This document shows, in pieces, positions 39,713 through 47,359 of a stretch of DNA of 64,000 bases; position 1 is the first letter of the stretch; every line of letters starts with the position of its first letter. The DNA is from Rhodoferax sp. (GTDB taxonomy: Bacteria > Pseudomonadota > Gammaproteobacteria > Burkholderiales > Burkholderiaceae_C). The notes under the pieces were generated by a model that made no database searches, was not told the DNA's origin, and worked only from the letters and a program-made list of their open reading frames with translations. The translations under genes were made by a program, and so were the position numbers. The stretch spans positions 124,001 to 188,000 of the forward strand of contig JAGRPL010000014.1 of the NCBI GenBank assembly GCA_019449595.1, written 5' to 3'.

Positions 39713-40166
39713 ATGGTGCGGAATTCTCAGCCGCCCGCTCGGCATACTTGTTGAACCGCCAAGCCGTGCCCTGTGCCGTGATGCGCTGCCAGGTTTGCCG
39801 CTTCTCGGCGGCGCTCATGGCGGGCCACCGCTGGACTTCATCAAAACTGCGGCCGCACCCTTTGCACCAGGCATCCCCCTGGCTGGTGGAGCAGATGGCA
39901 ATGCAAGGCGTATCAGGTGTGCTGGCATACCAGCCCAGCCAGGCCGCGTAGGCCTCGGGCGGAAACGCGCTCTCTTCCAGCAACACGGCGTGCGCAAACA
40001 CCATCTGCGCGTACACCTCCGCCAGCGCCCGGGTGCGGGCCGGCAGGGCAATGCCGTCGGGCGAGGGTTCGTGCGCGCGCCAGTAGTTGATGGCCGATTC
40101 GATGTCGGTGATGTGGATGCCTGCCAAATGCGTCTGCCGGTCGGTTGCGGTGGGGAGAGGCATCAT
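39696..40166 (-). CDS. DUF3717–DUF1289 fusion protein
   Basis: 156 residues from an ATG at 40166 (the next codon is also ATG). The N-terminal half, with ITDIESAINYWRAHEPSPDG, matches DUF3717, a small family of beta-proteobacteria. The C-terminal half has the DUF1289 pattern CIAIC–GDAWCKGCGRS with four cysteines (C-x3-C-x8-C-x2-C), a likely metal-binding knuckle, then the DEVQRW motif. Function unknown. The last seven residues and the stop codon come from the dispersed repeat copy D. Convergent with yaeQ. Confidence 0.82.
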   Translation of the reverse strand: MMPLPTATDRQTHLAGIHITDIESAINYWRAHEPSPDGIALPARTRALAEVYAQMVFAHAVLLEESAFPPEAYAAWLGWYASTPDTPCIAICSTSQGDAWCKGCGRSFDEVQRWPAMSAAEKRQTWQRITAQGTAWRFNKYAERAAENSAPLLPNS

Positions 40167-40213
40167 AGCCCGCCACCCGGCAGGTGACCCGGGCAAAGTG
40201 CTATTCTGTGGGC

Positions 40214-40567
40214 ATGAAACTTCTTGCCAAATGGTTGCTCAGTGCCACCGCCCTGCTGGCTGTCGCCTACCTGTACAGCGGTGTGGAAATCAAGAGCTTT
40301 TCCGCGGCCATGATTGCCGCCTTTGTCATTGGGCTGTTCAACGCCGTTCTGCGCCCTATCCTGGTGGTGCTGACGCTGCCGGTGACGGTGCTGACAGTGG
40401 GCCTGTTTCTCTTCGTGATCAATGCCCTGATGTTCTGGTCCGCGGCCAGCATCCTGGACGGCTTTCACGTGCAGGGCTTTGGCGCCGCATTGATCGGCTC
40501 GCTGATTTACTCGGCACTGGGTATCGTCATTGACTCAGCGCTCCAGCGCCTGTTCCCGAACCACTGA
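40214..40567 (+). CDS. Four-helix membrane protein of the phage_holin_4_2/YvlD family
   Basis: 117 residues with about four hydrophobic helices. The AFVIGLFNAVLRPILVVLTLPVTVLTVGLF segment is the hallmark of PF04020. Despite the family name it occurs widely in bacterial chromosomes without prophage, and no phage genes surround it. The start at 40214 puts a membrane helix at the N-terminus. Its 3' end overlaps the convergent M48 protease gene by 33 bases. Function unknown. Confidence 0.85.
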   Translation: MKLLAKWLLSATALLAVAYLYSGVEIKSFSAAMIAAFVIGLFNAVLRPILVVLTLPVTVLTVGLFLFVINALMFWSAASILDGFHVQGFGAALIGSLIYSALGIVIDSALQRLFPNH

Positions 40568-42073
40568 TTCCATCTGGCGCGTGCGGGTGTCGACAATGGA
40601 TGCCTCGATGTAATCCGACCCCGCCCCCCCTTTGCGGGCCCAGTCCTGCGCAACCTTGAAGCGGGTGAGCGCAGCCGGGAAGTCGAGTTGGGCGGCGCTG
40701 ACTTCTGCCTGGGCCCGGATGGCCCCCAGCGTGCGGCCCTGCGCGGTATCCACACTGGCCAGCAATTGCCAGGCCTGGGCGTCCCGCGGGTGCTCGGCCA
40801 CCCAGGTCTGCAGGGCTTGCGTGGACTGAGTCAGCGGTGCAGGCTGCTTGGCCAGCACCGCCGCCTGCGCAGCGAGGAACAGTTCAGCCCGGCTGGGCGC
40901 TGCAGGTTTGCCGGCGGGGGCCTGCAGCAGGCTGAGCGCACGGTTGCCATCCCCTTGAGCCAGCCACATCTCGACCCCCAGCAGACGGGCCAGACGGGCA
41001 GCAGCGGCATCGCCCCGCGTCCGCTCCGTCAAGCGCACCCACAGCGCCTGGGCCGCGGCGAATTCGCGCAGCTTGATGGCGGCCAGCGTGGCGCCGTACA
41101 GGGCGCCAGTCTGCTGCGCCGGCGCTAGGCGCGCCAGCGTGGTGGCCTGCGTTTCAACCGACCAGGTGCGCAGGGCATCCACCGCCGAATTGGACAGCAC
41201 CCGGGCACGGGCGGCGACCATGGCCTGGTCCCACTCGGGTGCCGCAACCGACGCGCCGGCATCTGGCCGCGGGATGCGGGCCTGCATGTCGGCCATGCGC
41301 TCGGTGGTGAGCGGATGGCTGCGCAGATAGGGGTAGCTGCCCGAATCGTTCAGACGGGCTGCCTGCTGCAGCTTCTCAAACATCGACACAAAACCCTGGG
41401 GCGCATAGCCCGCCTGGGTCATCACACTAAACCCCATACGGTCGGCCTCGCGCTCCATGTCGCGTGAAAAGTTGAGCTGGGTTTGCGCTGACACCGCCTG
41501 GCCGCCGACGATCATGGCATTGGCCGCATTCGTGTCCTTGCTGGCCGCCAGCGCACCCAGAATCATGGCCCCCAGAATCCAGGGGGCCTGCCCGCTTTGC
41601 CGGGTGAGCATGCGGGCCACATGCCGCTGCGTCACGTGGCTGAGTTCGTGCGCCAGAACCGAAGCCAGTTCATCCCGGCTGGCCACGGCACCCACCAGCC
41701 CCAGGTGCAGGCCCAAATAGGCGCCGGGCAGGGCAAAGGCATTCATCGTGCGGTCACGCCCCAACAGGATCTCCCACGCATAGGCCGCATCCAGTTCGGG
41801 CGGCAAGTCTCCGCGCAAGCGGGCAGCCGCCAGCAGCGGTTGCCAGATACCCTGCACAAATTCCATGGTGACGGGGTCGTCCACATAGTCCGGATCGCGA
41901 TAGAGCTCGCGGGCAATGCGGTCGCCCAGACGCCGCTCGGCGCTGGGTGTCATGTCGCTGCCATCACCCAGATTGGGCAATGCCGCGCTGGCAGAGACCC
42001 CCTGGGCGCCCGCCGTCGGCACGCCCGCGCCCAGCAGCACACTGCATGCGATACAAATAATGGCTAACCGCAC
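40535..42073 (-). CDS. M48 family metalloprotease, BepA-like, with TPR region
   Basis: 512 residues from a GTG at 42073 with GGAG 5 bases upstream; it gives a signal peptide (hydrophobic AIICIACSVLLG, cleavage near AGAQG). The zinc site is HELSH at 142–146 with the third ligand in SRDMEREAD (about residue 207), typical of M48. The remainder (about 270–500) is helical and TPR-like, as in BepA, which guards outer-membrane protein assembly in the periplasm. Overlaps the YvlD-like gene by 33 bases. The TPR content suggests a BepA (YfgC) homologue rather than LoiP. Confidence 0.9.
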   Translation of the reverse strand: MRLAIICIACSVLLGAGVPTAGAQGVSASAALPNLGDGSDMTPSAERRLGDRIARELYRDPDYVDDPVTMEFVQGIWQPLLAAARLRGDLPPELDAAYAWEILLGRDRTMNAFALPGAYLGLHLGLVGAVASRDELASVLAHELSHVTQRHVARMLTRQSGQAPWILGAMILGALAASKDTNAANAMIVGGQAVSAQTQLNFSRDMEREADRMGFSVMTQAGYAPQGFVSMFEKLQQAARLNDSGSYPYLRSHPLTTERMADMQARIPRPDAGASVAAPEWDQAMVAARARVLSNSAVDALRTWSVETQATTLARLAPAQQTGALYGATLAAIKLREFAAAQALWVRLTERTRGDAAAARLARLLGVEMWLAQGDGNRALSLLQAPAGKPAAPSRAELFLAAQAAVLAKQPAPLTQSTQALQTWVAEHPRDAQAWQLLASVDTAQGRTLGAIRAQAEVSAAQLDFPAALTRFKVAQDWARKGGAGSDYIEASIVDTRTRQMESVVREQALER

Positions 42074-42117
42074 TATGACTCCACAGAAGTTATCGCTTTG
42101 TTTGGAAACATCCGCGT

Positions 42118-42891
42118 TCAATAAGGATCCAATGGCAGGGTCGCCACGATTTCGGCCGTCACCGGGTCCAGAAACACGGTCCAGAATTCCTTGCGCCCCA
42201 CTAGGGGAAGGTAGCGCAGCGTCTGCGGGTTGCGCCCGGTGGCCGCCAGCAGCTGGCTGATCTCCTGTGCCCGGGCCGGGAACCGGGCCTGGAGTTCGGG
42301 TACGGGTCGGGCCGCCAAGAGGATGTCGGGGACAGCTGGGGCATAGGGACGCCACAGGTCCGGACGGGACGACAGCGAGACGCCTTGCATGGCGGCCAGG
42401 GTCGCATCCATTTTTTCCTGACCATCCTTGAATTCGCGCAAAGCCAGCAGGGTCGGGCCCGTCCAGGGCAATGCCTTCACTCCGGGCGGGGTCTTATCCA
42501 GCAGTTCCAGGGGCACGTCAATGGCGTGGACCACGCGGAAGCGGTCGTATTCAAACACCAGGTGCACTGGGCGCGCCGCACTCACCGTCCACAACCCGTA
42601 TACCAGGGCCGCCAGCTGGATCAGCACCACGATCACCAGATCCCGACGTAATTCAGGCAGAGGTTTGGCCCGGTTGAAAACCGCCAGCGTGATCAGCGGT
42701 CCCAAAATGACATCCACCGTCACCACCAACAGAAACAGCTCGCGCCCCCCCGACAGCTCGCGGTAGGGATAGGGGTACCAGATACCAAAGACCAGGAATG
42801 CCGCCAGGGCGGCGATGGCCAGGCTCAGGCCCAGATGGATGGCGCTGGCTTTAAGCCGATCACGCCAGAATGCGGAAGTAATCAGAACCAT
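42118..42891 (-). CDS. TfpZ-like type IV pilin accessory protein
   Basis: 257 residues with three N-terminal membrane helices (about 17–37, 50–72 and 83–103) followed by a soluble part. The TVDVILGPLITLAVFN segment and the overall layout match TfpZ/TfpX/FimB-type accessory proteins, which modulate pilin assembly or surface levels in Pseudomonas and beta-proteobacteria. It lies near pilA (separated by moaC and two ligase genes), which supports the call. Divergent from moaC, 68 bases apart. Confidence 0.8.
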   Translation of the reverse strand: MVLITSAFWRDRLKASAIHLGLSLAIAALAAFLVFGIWYPYPYRELSGGRELFLLVVTVDVILGPLITLAVFNRAKPLPELRRDLVIVVLIQLAALVYGLWTVSAARPVHLVFEYDRFRVVHAIDVPLELLDKTPPGVKALPWTGPTLLALREFKDGQEKMDATLAAMQGVSLSSRPDLWRPYAPAVPDILLAARPVPELQARFPARAQEISQLLAATGRNPQTLRYLPLVGRKEFWTVFLDPVTAEIVATLPLDPY

Positions 42892-42959
42892 ATTCGTAGT
42901 TGCTTCAGGGTAATCGCAGAGGGCGCCGCCCAGATGAAGGTCAGGTAAAGTCTAGCAAT

Positions 42960-43448
42960 ATGAACACCCTCACCCATTTTGACGCCCAAGGTCAAGCCCA
43001 TATGGTAGACGTGGCCGCCAAGCCTGCAACCCATCGTATCGCCATCGCCAGTGGCCGCATTGAAATGCTTCCCGCCACGCTGGCCATGGTCGAGGCCGGC
43101 AACGCCAAGAAAGGCGATGTGCTGGGGATCGCGCGCATTGCCGGCATCCAGGGTGCCAAGAAAACGGGCGACCTGATCCCGCTGTGCCACCCTCTTGCCC
43201 TGACCCGCGTGGCCCTGGACTTTCAAGTGGTGCCCGCCAACCCCACGCAGGCGGCCCACGTGCTGTGCCAGGCTACAGCGGAAACCGTAGGCCCAACCGG
43301 CGTGGAAATGGAAGCCCTGACCGCTGTCCAGGTGGCACTGCTCACCATCTACGACATGTGCAAGGCCGTGGACCGCGGCATGACCATCACCGACGTGAAG
43401 CTGCGGGAAAAGCATGGTGGCAAGTCAGGGAGTTTTGTCGCCGGTTGA
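42960..43448 (+). CDS. moaC: Cyclic pyranopterin monophosphate synthase MoaC
   Basis: 162 residues. Converts (8S)-3',8-cyclo-7,8-dihydroguanosine 5'-triphosphate to cyclic pyranopterin monophosphate in molybdenum cofactor synthesis. The [15 protein letters not shown] and [25 protein letters not shown] segments carry the active site. The ATG at 42960 is preceded by an AGGTAAAG site. It overlaps the downstream convergent ligase gene by 24 bases. No other moa genes are nearby. Confidence 0.96.
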   Translation: MNTLTHFDAQGQAHMVDVAAKPATHRIAIASGRIEMLPATLAMVEAGNAKKGDVLGIARIAGIQGAKKTGDLIPLCHPLALTRVALDFQVVPANPTQAAHVLCQATAETVGPTGVEMEALTAVQVALLTIYDMCKAVDRGMTITDVKLREKHGGKSGSFVAG

Positions 43449-44918
43449 TGCCGCCGCCCAGCGCGCCTGCGCTTCCGGAAATGCCGCCTTGAAACGCTGC
43501 AGAAAATACACCGCCTCCTCATCGCGCCCCAGCATCACGGCACTTTCAATCAGTTTTTCGATCACGCGCGGCTCGGCCGAAAAATGCAGCAACTGGTGCG
43601 CCAGGGTGTTGATCTGCACCGCAGTGTCCGGCGTGAGGGGTGTGGTGGTGAGTTCCGCAAAGCGCACCTGGTCCCGGAACAGCCAGGAATTCCGGACCTT
43701 TTCCAGCGTACCCTCCTGGTAGGCGCTGGCCCGCTCAGCCACAGGCAGGTACAACTGGCTGATGCGCCAGTAATCCCAGGATGAAAAACCTATTGCCGCT
43801 ACAAACAGCATAGCCACACACGCAGATACGGTGCGGCCGAAGACCTTCAAACGCATCGATTCTGACGCGCGCCACAGCATCCAGATACTCAAGCCTGTCG
43901 CCATCTGAAACGGTCCGTACCACAACGGATACTCCAGCATGCTGTGCAGCACAATGACCGCCAGTACCCCCCATGCCAGTTGGCGTGTGGCGTCCTGCTC
44001 GCTCCAAGGCCGGGCTCGCCATACCCACCAAAGCCCCACGCCACACACCGTCAACGCCAGTGGCACACCCAGCTCCACCGCCAAGTGCAGGGGCAGATTG
44101 TGCGCATTGTCCAAAATGTCGCAAAAGCGCGCGCCAGGGTACAGCGTTACGAAATGGGCGTAGCCCAACTCCCCCCAGCCCCAGCCAGTCCAGGGCTTTT
44201 GGGCGATCAAATACAACACGTTGGACCACAGCACCCGCCGGCTACTGCACCCCGCTTCTTCGGAGAACCGCCCGAGCAGGCCCCCACTGCTGAAGCCCGT
44301 TGTTGCTTCCAGCAACCGGGGTAATGCCAGCGCAGCAACCAGGTAGGCAACCCATGCACCTGCGCTCACCGCAACCACGCGCCATTGCCCCCTTGGATTC
44401 CACGCAACCATCAGCACAAACACCAACAGCCATTGCAACAAGCCGGTGCGCGAACCGCTGGCAGCATTGCCCAATGCCAGCAGCACAATGCCGACACTCA
44501 GTGCCACCGATCGCACCATGCGTGTGCCCGATTGAAATCGCGACGGCCTTTGGGCTACCTGCCACAGCAGCGCCAATAACCCGATGCTGGCCAGCGTCGC
44601 AAACTGGTTGCGCTGGCGCAGGTTGGCGAAGGCTTCGCCCACGCCTACGTCATCCACCCAGGGACTGAACGCTGGCGCAAAACCGAAGTATTGCAACAGC
44701 GCCATGACAGCACTAAGCAGTGCCGCAATGAGCCACCCCGAAGCGATTGTTCTGGCGGTCAGCTGCGATCGAAACAACCACACGAAGAGGGCGCACGAAG
44801 CGGCTGCCAGCCAGGGAATAACGGAAGGAGTGGGGCCGTTGGTGAAGGGGGTGAGCCAGGGCAGAATCAATACCGCCGGTAGTCCAATCCAGCCTCCCCA
44901 CAAATCCGAAGGTTTCAT
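43425..44918 (-). CDS. PglL/Wzy-type O-oligosaccharide ligase 1
   Basis: 497 residues, polytopic. Around ten membrane helices up to about residue 390 are followed by a C-terminal periplasmic tail. The [10 protein letters not shown] motif, the [16 protein letters not shown] His loop and the [12 protein letters not shown] segment are those of PglL/O-antigen-ligase-like enzymes (Wzy_C family). Such enzymes transfer lipid-linked glycan to pilin or LPS in the periplasm. The start at 44918 overlaps the stop of the next ligase gene by four bases. A weak copy of the dispersed repeat lies in the coding strand. Located downstream of pilA, so pilin glycosylation is the likely role. Confidence 0.8.
   Translation of the reverse strand: MKPSDLWGGWIGLPAVLILPWLTPFTNGPTPSVIPWLAAASCALFVWLFRSQLTARTIASGWLIAALLSAVMALLQYFGFAPAFSPWVDDVGVGEAFANLRQRNQFATLASIGLLALLWQVAQRPSRFQSGTRMVRSVALSVGIVLLALGNAASGSRTGLLQWLLVFVLMVAWNPRGQWRVVAVSAGAWVAYLVAALALPRLLEATTGFSSGGLLGRFSEEAGCSSRRVLWSNVLYLIAQKPWTGWGWGELGYAHFVTLYPGARFCDILDNAHNLPLHLAVELGVPLALTVCGVGLWWVWRARPWSEQDATRQLAWGVLAVIVLHSMLEYPLWYGPFQMATGLSIWMLWRASESMRLKVFGRTVSACVAMLFVAAIGFSSWDYWRISQLYLPVAERASAYQEGTLEKVRNSWLFRDQVRFAELTTTPLTPDTAVQINTLAHQLLHFSAEPRVIEKLIESAVMLGRDEEAVYFLQRFKAAFPEAQARWAAASTGDKTP
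43798..43836 (+). repeat. Dispersed ATAGCT-core element, copy H (weak), inside the ligase gene
   Basis: Reads GCTACAAACAGCATAGCCAC then ACACGCAGATACGGTGCG. Alignment to copy B by eye shares the GCTA, CATAGC, CACnCAGAT and GGTGC blocks. It falls in a membrane-helix coding region. Chance similarity cannot be excluded. Confidence 0.3.
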
Positions 44919-46606
44919 GGGAACTTCAGCTTGCCCAGTTCTGGGTACTTGCTTTCTGCCAGCGCCTCCCAATTGGCACGTATGCCTGCGTAGGTCTTTT
45001 CACCATGCATGGCACGCATGACTTTGAGTTGTCGGACGGCTTCTTCTCGGTTGCCATTGAGGGCTAAGGCAAGAGCGTACCGATTCTGTATTGCTGTCCA
45101 TGGAAAGCGCATCGCAGCACTCCGTAGCAATTCGATTTCCGAAATATTCATTCCAGAGGACGGAACGATTCGGGTAGCTGTGACCATCGTATCTAGTTGC
45201 GTTAACAAGTATGTGGTCGGGCGCTCATATTCAATAGGAGTCTTCCCAATGTGCAATGCGTCGAAACGAGCGACCCGAAAATCCTCTTCAATCCTCACGT
45301 ATTCTGTTACGGACCAAGCCAAAAACAACAACAACAACAGCGCGCTCATTGCAGTGAAACTTAACCTCCACCGATAGATTCGACTCGGCGCAAGATGCGC
45401 CTCAAGCACACCTACCACTAACATCACCGGAATCAAGAAATAGGCATACGAAAAAGGGTATTCCAGCATGGAATGAACCACCACTGGGACCACAAGTGCA
45501 ATGCAGTACCAAGGCACCAGGGAAGTTGTTGACCTCAAACGATGCCAAAACCAGTTGGCCAAAAATCCTAGCAGAGCAACTGCAATTGGAAACCCCAAGC
45601 CAACGACAAGATCCAGCACTAGGTTATGGGCATATGTAAACGGTTCACTGTGCTGGTAATGATCCAAGATTGCGTTATGGGCTTTGGAAATTTCACGGAA
45701 ACCCCATCCAAGCCACGGATGCTGCATTGCAGCTTCCAATAGTTGCGCCCATACCAACAGACGAGATCCAGCAGATGTATCGAGGCTGGCGCCACCACTA
45801 ACAAAATAGCAGTGGGTAATAAATTTCGGCCACGCCCATAACAGAAACAACAATCCAATCCAACCCGCAATGATCGGTGCCGCCGTGAATCGAAAAGGCA
45901 CAACGCGGCGCTTGAATACCCACCAAGCAGTCAACACCACAGCACTCAATAAACCCGTTCTAGATTCACTCATTGCCAACCCGAGAACCAGTAGTGCGAG
46001 CAATACATTCGCCAGCGCGTAGCCCACGCGCCTTGATTCAAAGAGGAGTCCTACAGAGGCCACCCCCATCAACTGTAATGTTGCAAAGTGATTGGGCTGC
46101 CCCACATTGGCCCCTGGCCGGCGAAATCCAGGCAAACGGACGATCCAGTCAACCAAGTTCCATACATCGAATGCTTGAGCCAATGCAAGAAAAACAGATA
46201 AAACTGCGCACGCTGACAGAGCAATCGCCAATTGATAGACCAACGATTGGGTATTTGGATTTATTCCTTCAGAGAGAGAACGCGCACCCCATGCCCCACC
46301 CACGGCAATAGCCACAGAACACATAGCCAAATAAAAGCAGATGACCAGCGCATCGCCAAAAAAGTGGATTAATCCTAATCCAAACTGTATCCAAACCAGC
46401 AAGACCATGACCAGCGGTAGAAAGGCGGCTGTTGGCCATACAAAGAAATGACACCTCTGTTTCTTTTGCTCCATCAGCTCCACAGCAAAAAACCAACTGA
46501 TTGCTGCAAATGCAAGAACCTCACTGTGCCAACTGACCCAAGGTAACAAATGCAAGGGTTGCAACCAACTTGCAAGCAGTAGCAAAAAACCGGGCCAATA
46601 TTTCAT
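44915..46606 (-). CDS. PglL/Wzy-type O-oligosaccharide ligase 2
   Basis: 563 residues, polytopic (about 12 helices), with the same motif set as the previous gene: VGQPNHFATLQL, the AHNLVLDLVVGLGFP loop and VVHSMLEYPFSY. The paralogue pair is adjacent, overlapping by four bases. This gene is visibly richer in A/T and uses more A/T-ending codons than its neighbours, a mark of possible transfer. Directly downstream of pilA, with an intrinsic terminator between. Two tandem ligases suggest two glycan or two acceptor specificities, for example pilin and LPS. Confidence 0.8.
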   Translation of the reverse strand: MKYWPGFLLLLASWLQPLHLLPWVSWHSEVLAFAAISWFFAVELMEQKKQRCHFFVWPTAAFLPLVMVLLVWIQFGLGLIHFFGDALVICFYLAMCSVAIAVGGAWGARSLSEGINPNTQSLVYQLAIALSACAVLSVFLALAQAFDVWNLVDWIVRLPGFRRPGANVGQPNHFATLQLMGVASVGLLFESRRVGYALANVLLALLVLGLAMSESRTGLLSAVVLTAWWVFKRRVVPFRFTAAPIIAGWIGLLFLLWAWPKFITHCYFVSGGASLDTSAGSRLLVWAQLLEAAMQHPWLGWGFREISKAHNAILDHYQHSEPFTYAHNLVLDLVVGLGFPIAVALLGFLANWFWHRLRSTTSLVPWYCIALVVPVVVHSMLEYPFSYAYFLIPVMLVVGVLEAHLAPSRIYRWRLSFTAMSALLLLLFLAWSVTEYVRIEEDFRVARFDALHIGKTPIEYERPTTYLLTQLDTMVTATRIVPSSGMNISEIELLRSAAMRFPWTAIQNRYALALALNGNREEAVRQLKVMRAMHGEKTYAGIRANWEALAESKYPELGKLKFP

Positions 46607-46625
46607 TTAGAGCAAATCACAAAGT

Positions 46626-46650
46626 AAAACGCCCCCATAGGGGGCGTTTT
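46626..46650 (-). terminator. Intrinsic terminator after pilA
   Basis: AAAACGCCCCC (46626–46636) pairs with GGGGGCGTTTT (46640–46650) around a 3-base loop; the arms end in A- and T-runs, so it works in either direction. It lies 20 bases behind the pilA stop and separates pilA from the ligases. Confidence 0.88.
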
Positions 46651-46670
46651 ACGATATCCAGAAACTGGAA

Positions 46671-47177
46671 TTAGAGGTTACCGCGGCACGATCCTGGCAA
46701 GAATTTGGGATCAACGTCTGTGAAACCAGCCGCAGGATTCCCACAGCGCCATGCAAAAATGGTTTTACCAACATCCGTGTTGGTCATCACAGCTGACGCG
46801 CTGGTCATGGGTTCGAGAGTAACCTTCCCGCCCGCGACATAAGAAGAACCAGATTTTTTGTTGTTTATGCCTTGGCTGGTAACTGTGATCACACCAGCAT
46901 CAGTCGTTTCAATCAACGCAACATACTTCGACGATCCGCCAGCTGCACTGGACTCACAACCCCAGGCACCCGCGGCGGGCAACTGGCTAGACGCAGATTG
47001 AACAGTCTCGGTAATGGAGGTGCGGCAACCCGAAGCAGCCAAAATCACTTCAGACATCTTGGCACGAATGGTGTAGTCCTGGTACGCAGGCAATGCCACC
47101 GCAGCCAAAATACCAATGATCGCCACGACGATCATCAATTCGATCAGGGTAAAACCCTTTTGCAGAGAACGCTTCAT
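46671..47177 (-). CDS. pilA: Type IV major pilin (PilA-like)
   Basis: 168 residues. Prepilin leader MKRSLQKG is cleaved before Phe9, giving the mature [19 protein letters not shown] helix with the conserved Glu5. Four cysteines follow (two pairs; the last, Cys in GSCRGNL, is near the C-terminus), as in disulfide-looped pilins. A Ser/Ala/Pro-rich stretch near residues 61–83 ([10 protein letters not shown] and SSAAGGSS) is a plausible O-glycan attachment region. A strong AAGGAG site is 6 bases before the ATG, and a sigma-54 type promoter lies 40–55 bases upstream. Downstream are two ligase genes; upstream is the ATPase operon. Confidence 0.93.
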   Translation of the reverse strand: MKRSLQKGFTLIELMIVVAIIGILAAVALPAYQDYTIRAKMSEVILAASGCRTSITETVQSASSQLPAAGAWGCESSAAGGSSKYVALIETTDAGVITVTSQGINNKKSGSSYVAGGKVTLEPMTSASAVMTNTDVGKTIFAWRCGNPAAGFTDVDPKFLPGSCRGNL

Positions 47178-47216
47178 TTGAAACTCCTTGGTTAAAGAAA
47201 CTAGACCTTAGTAGTC

Positions 47217-47232
47217 AGCAGATTTCATGCCA
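47217..47232 (-). promoter_or_regulatory. Sigma-54 promoter of pilA
   Basis: The minus strand reads TGGCATGAAATCTGCT, with GG and GC exactly 10 bases apart, matching the -24/-12 consensus TGGCAC-N5-TTGC closely. The predicted start is about 12 bases past the GC, leaving a leader of about 28 bases before the pilA ATG. PilR-type activation is expected. The other bases of the 182-base gap to the ATPase gene include A/T-rich stretches suited to activator or IHF sites. Confidence 0.8.
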
Positions 47233-47359
47233 GGCTTCTTTCATCAAAAAAACGACAAAATCCACACCCGCCCGGTTTTGCGACTGACCTACGCGGACAG
47301 ATTCGCTGCCATTTTCTGACACGGAACCCATCCTTGCGACATTTTTGTCACACTCTTCG

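Noticed and set aside
40214-40567. Phage holin as evidence for a prophage
   Set aside because: The family name is historical; no phage genes, integrase or att-like repeats surround it.
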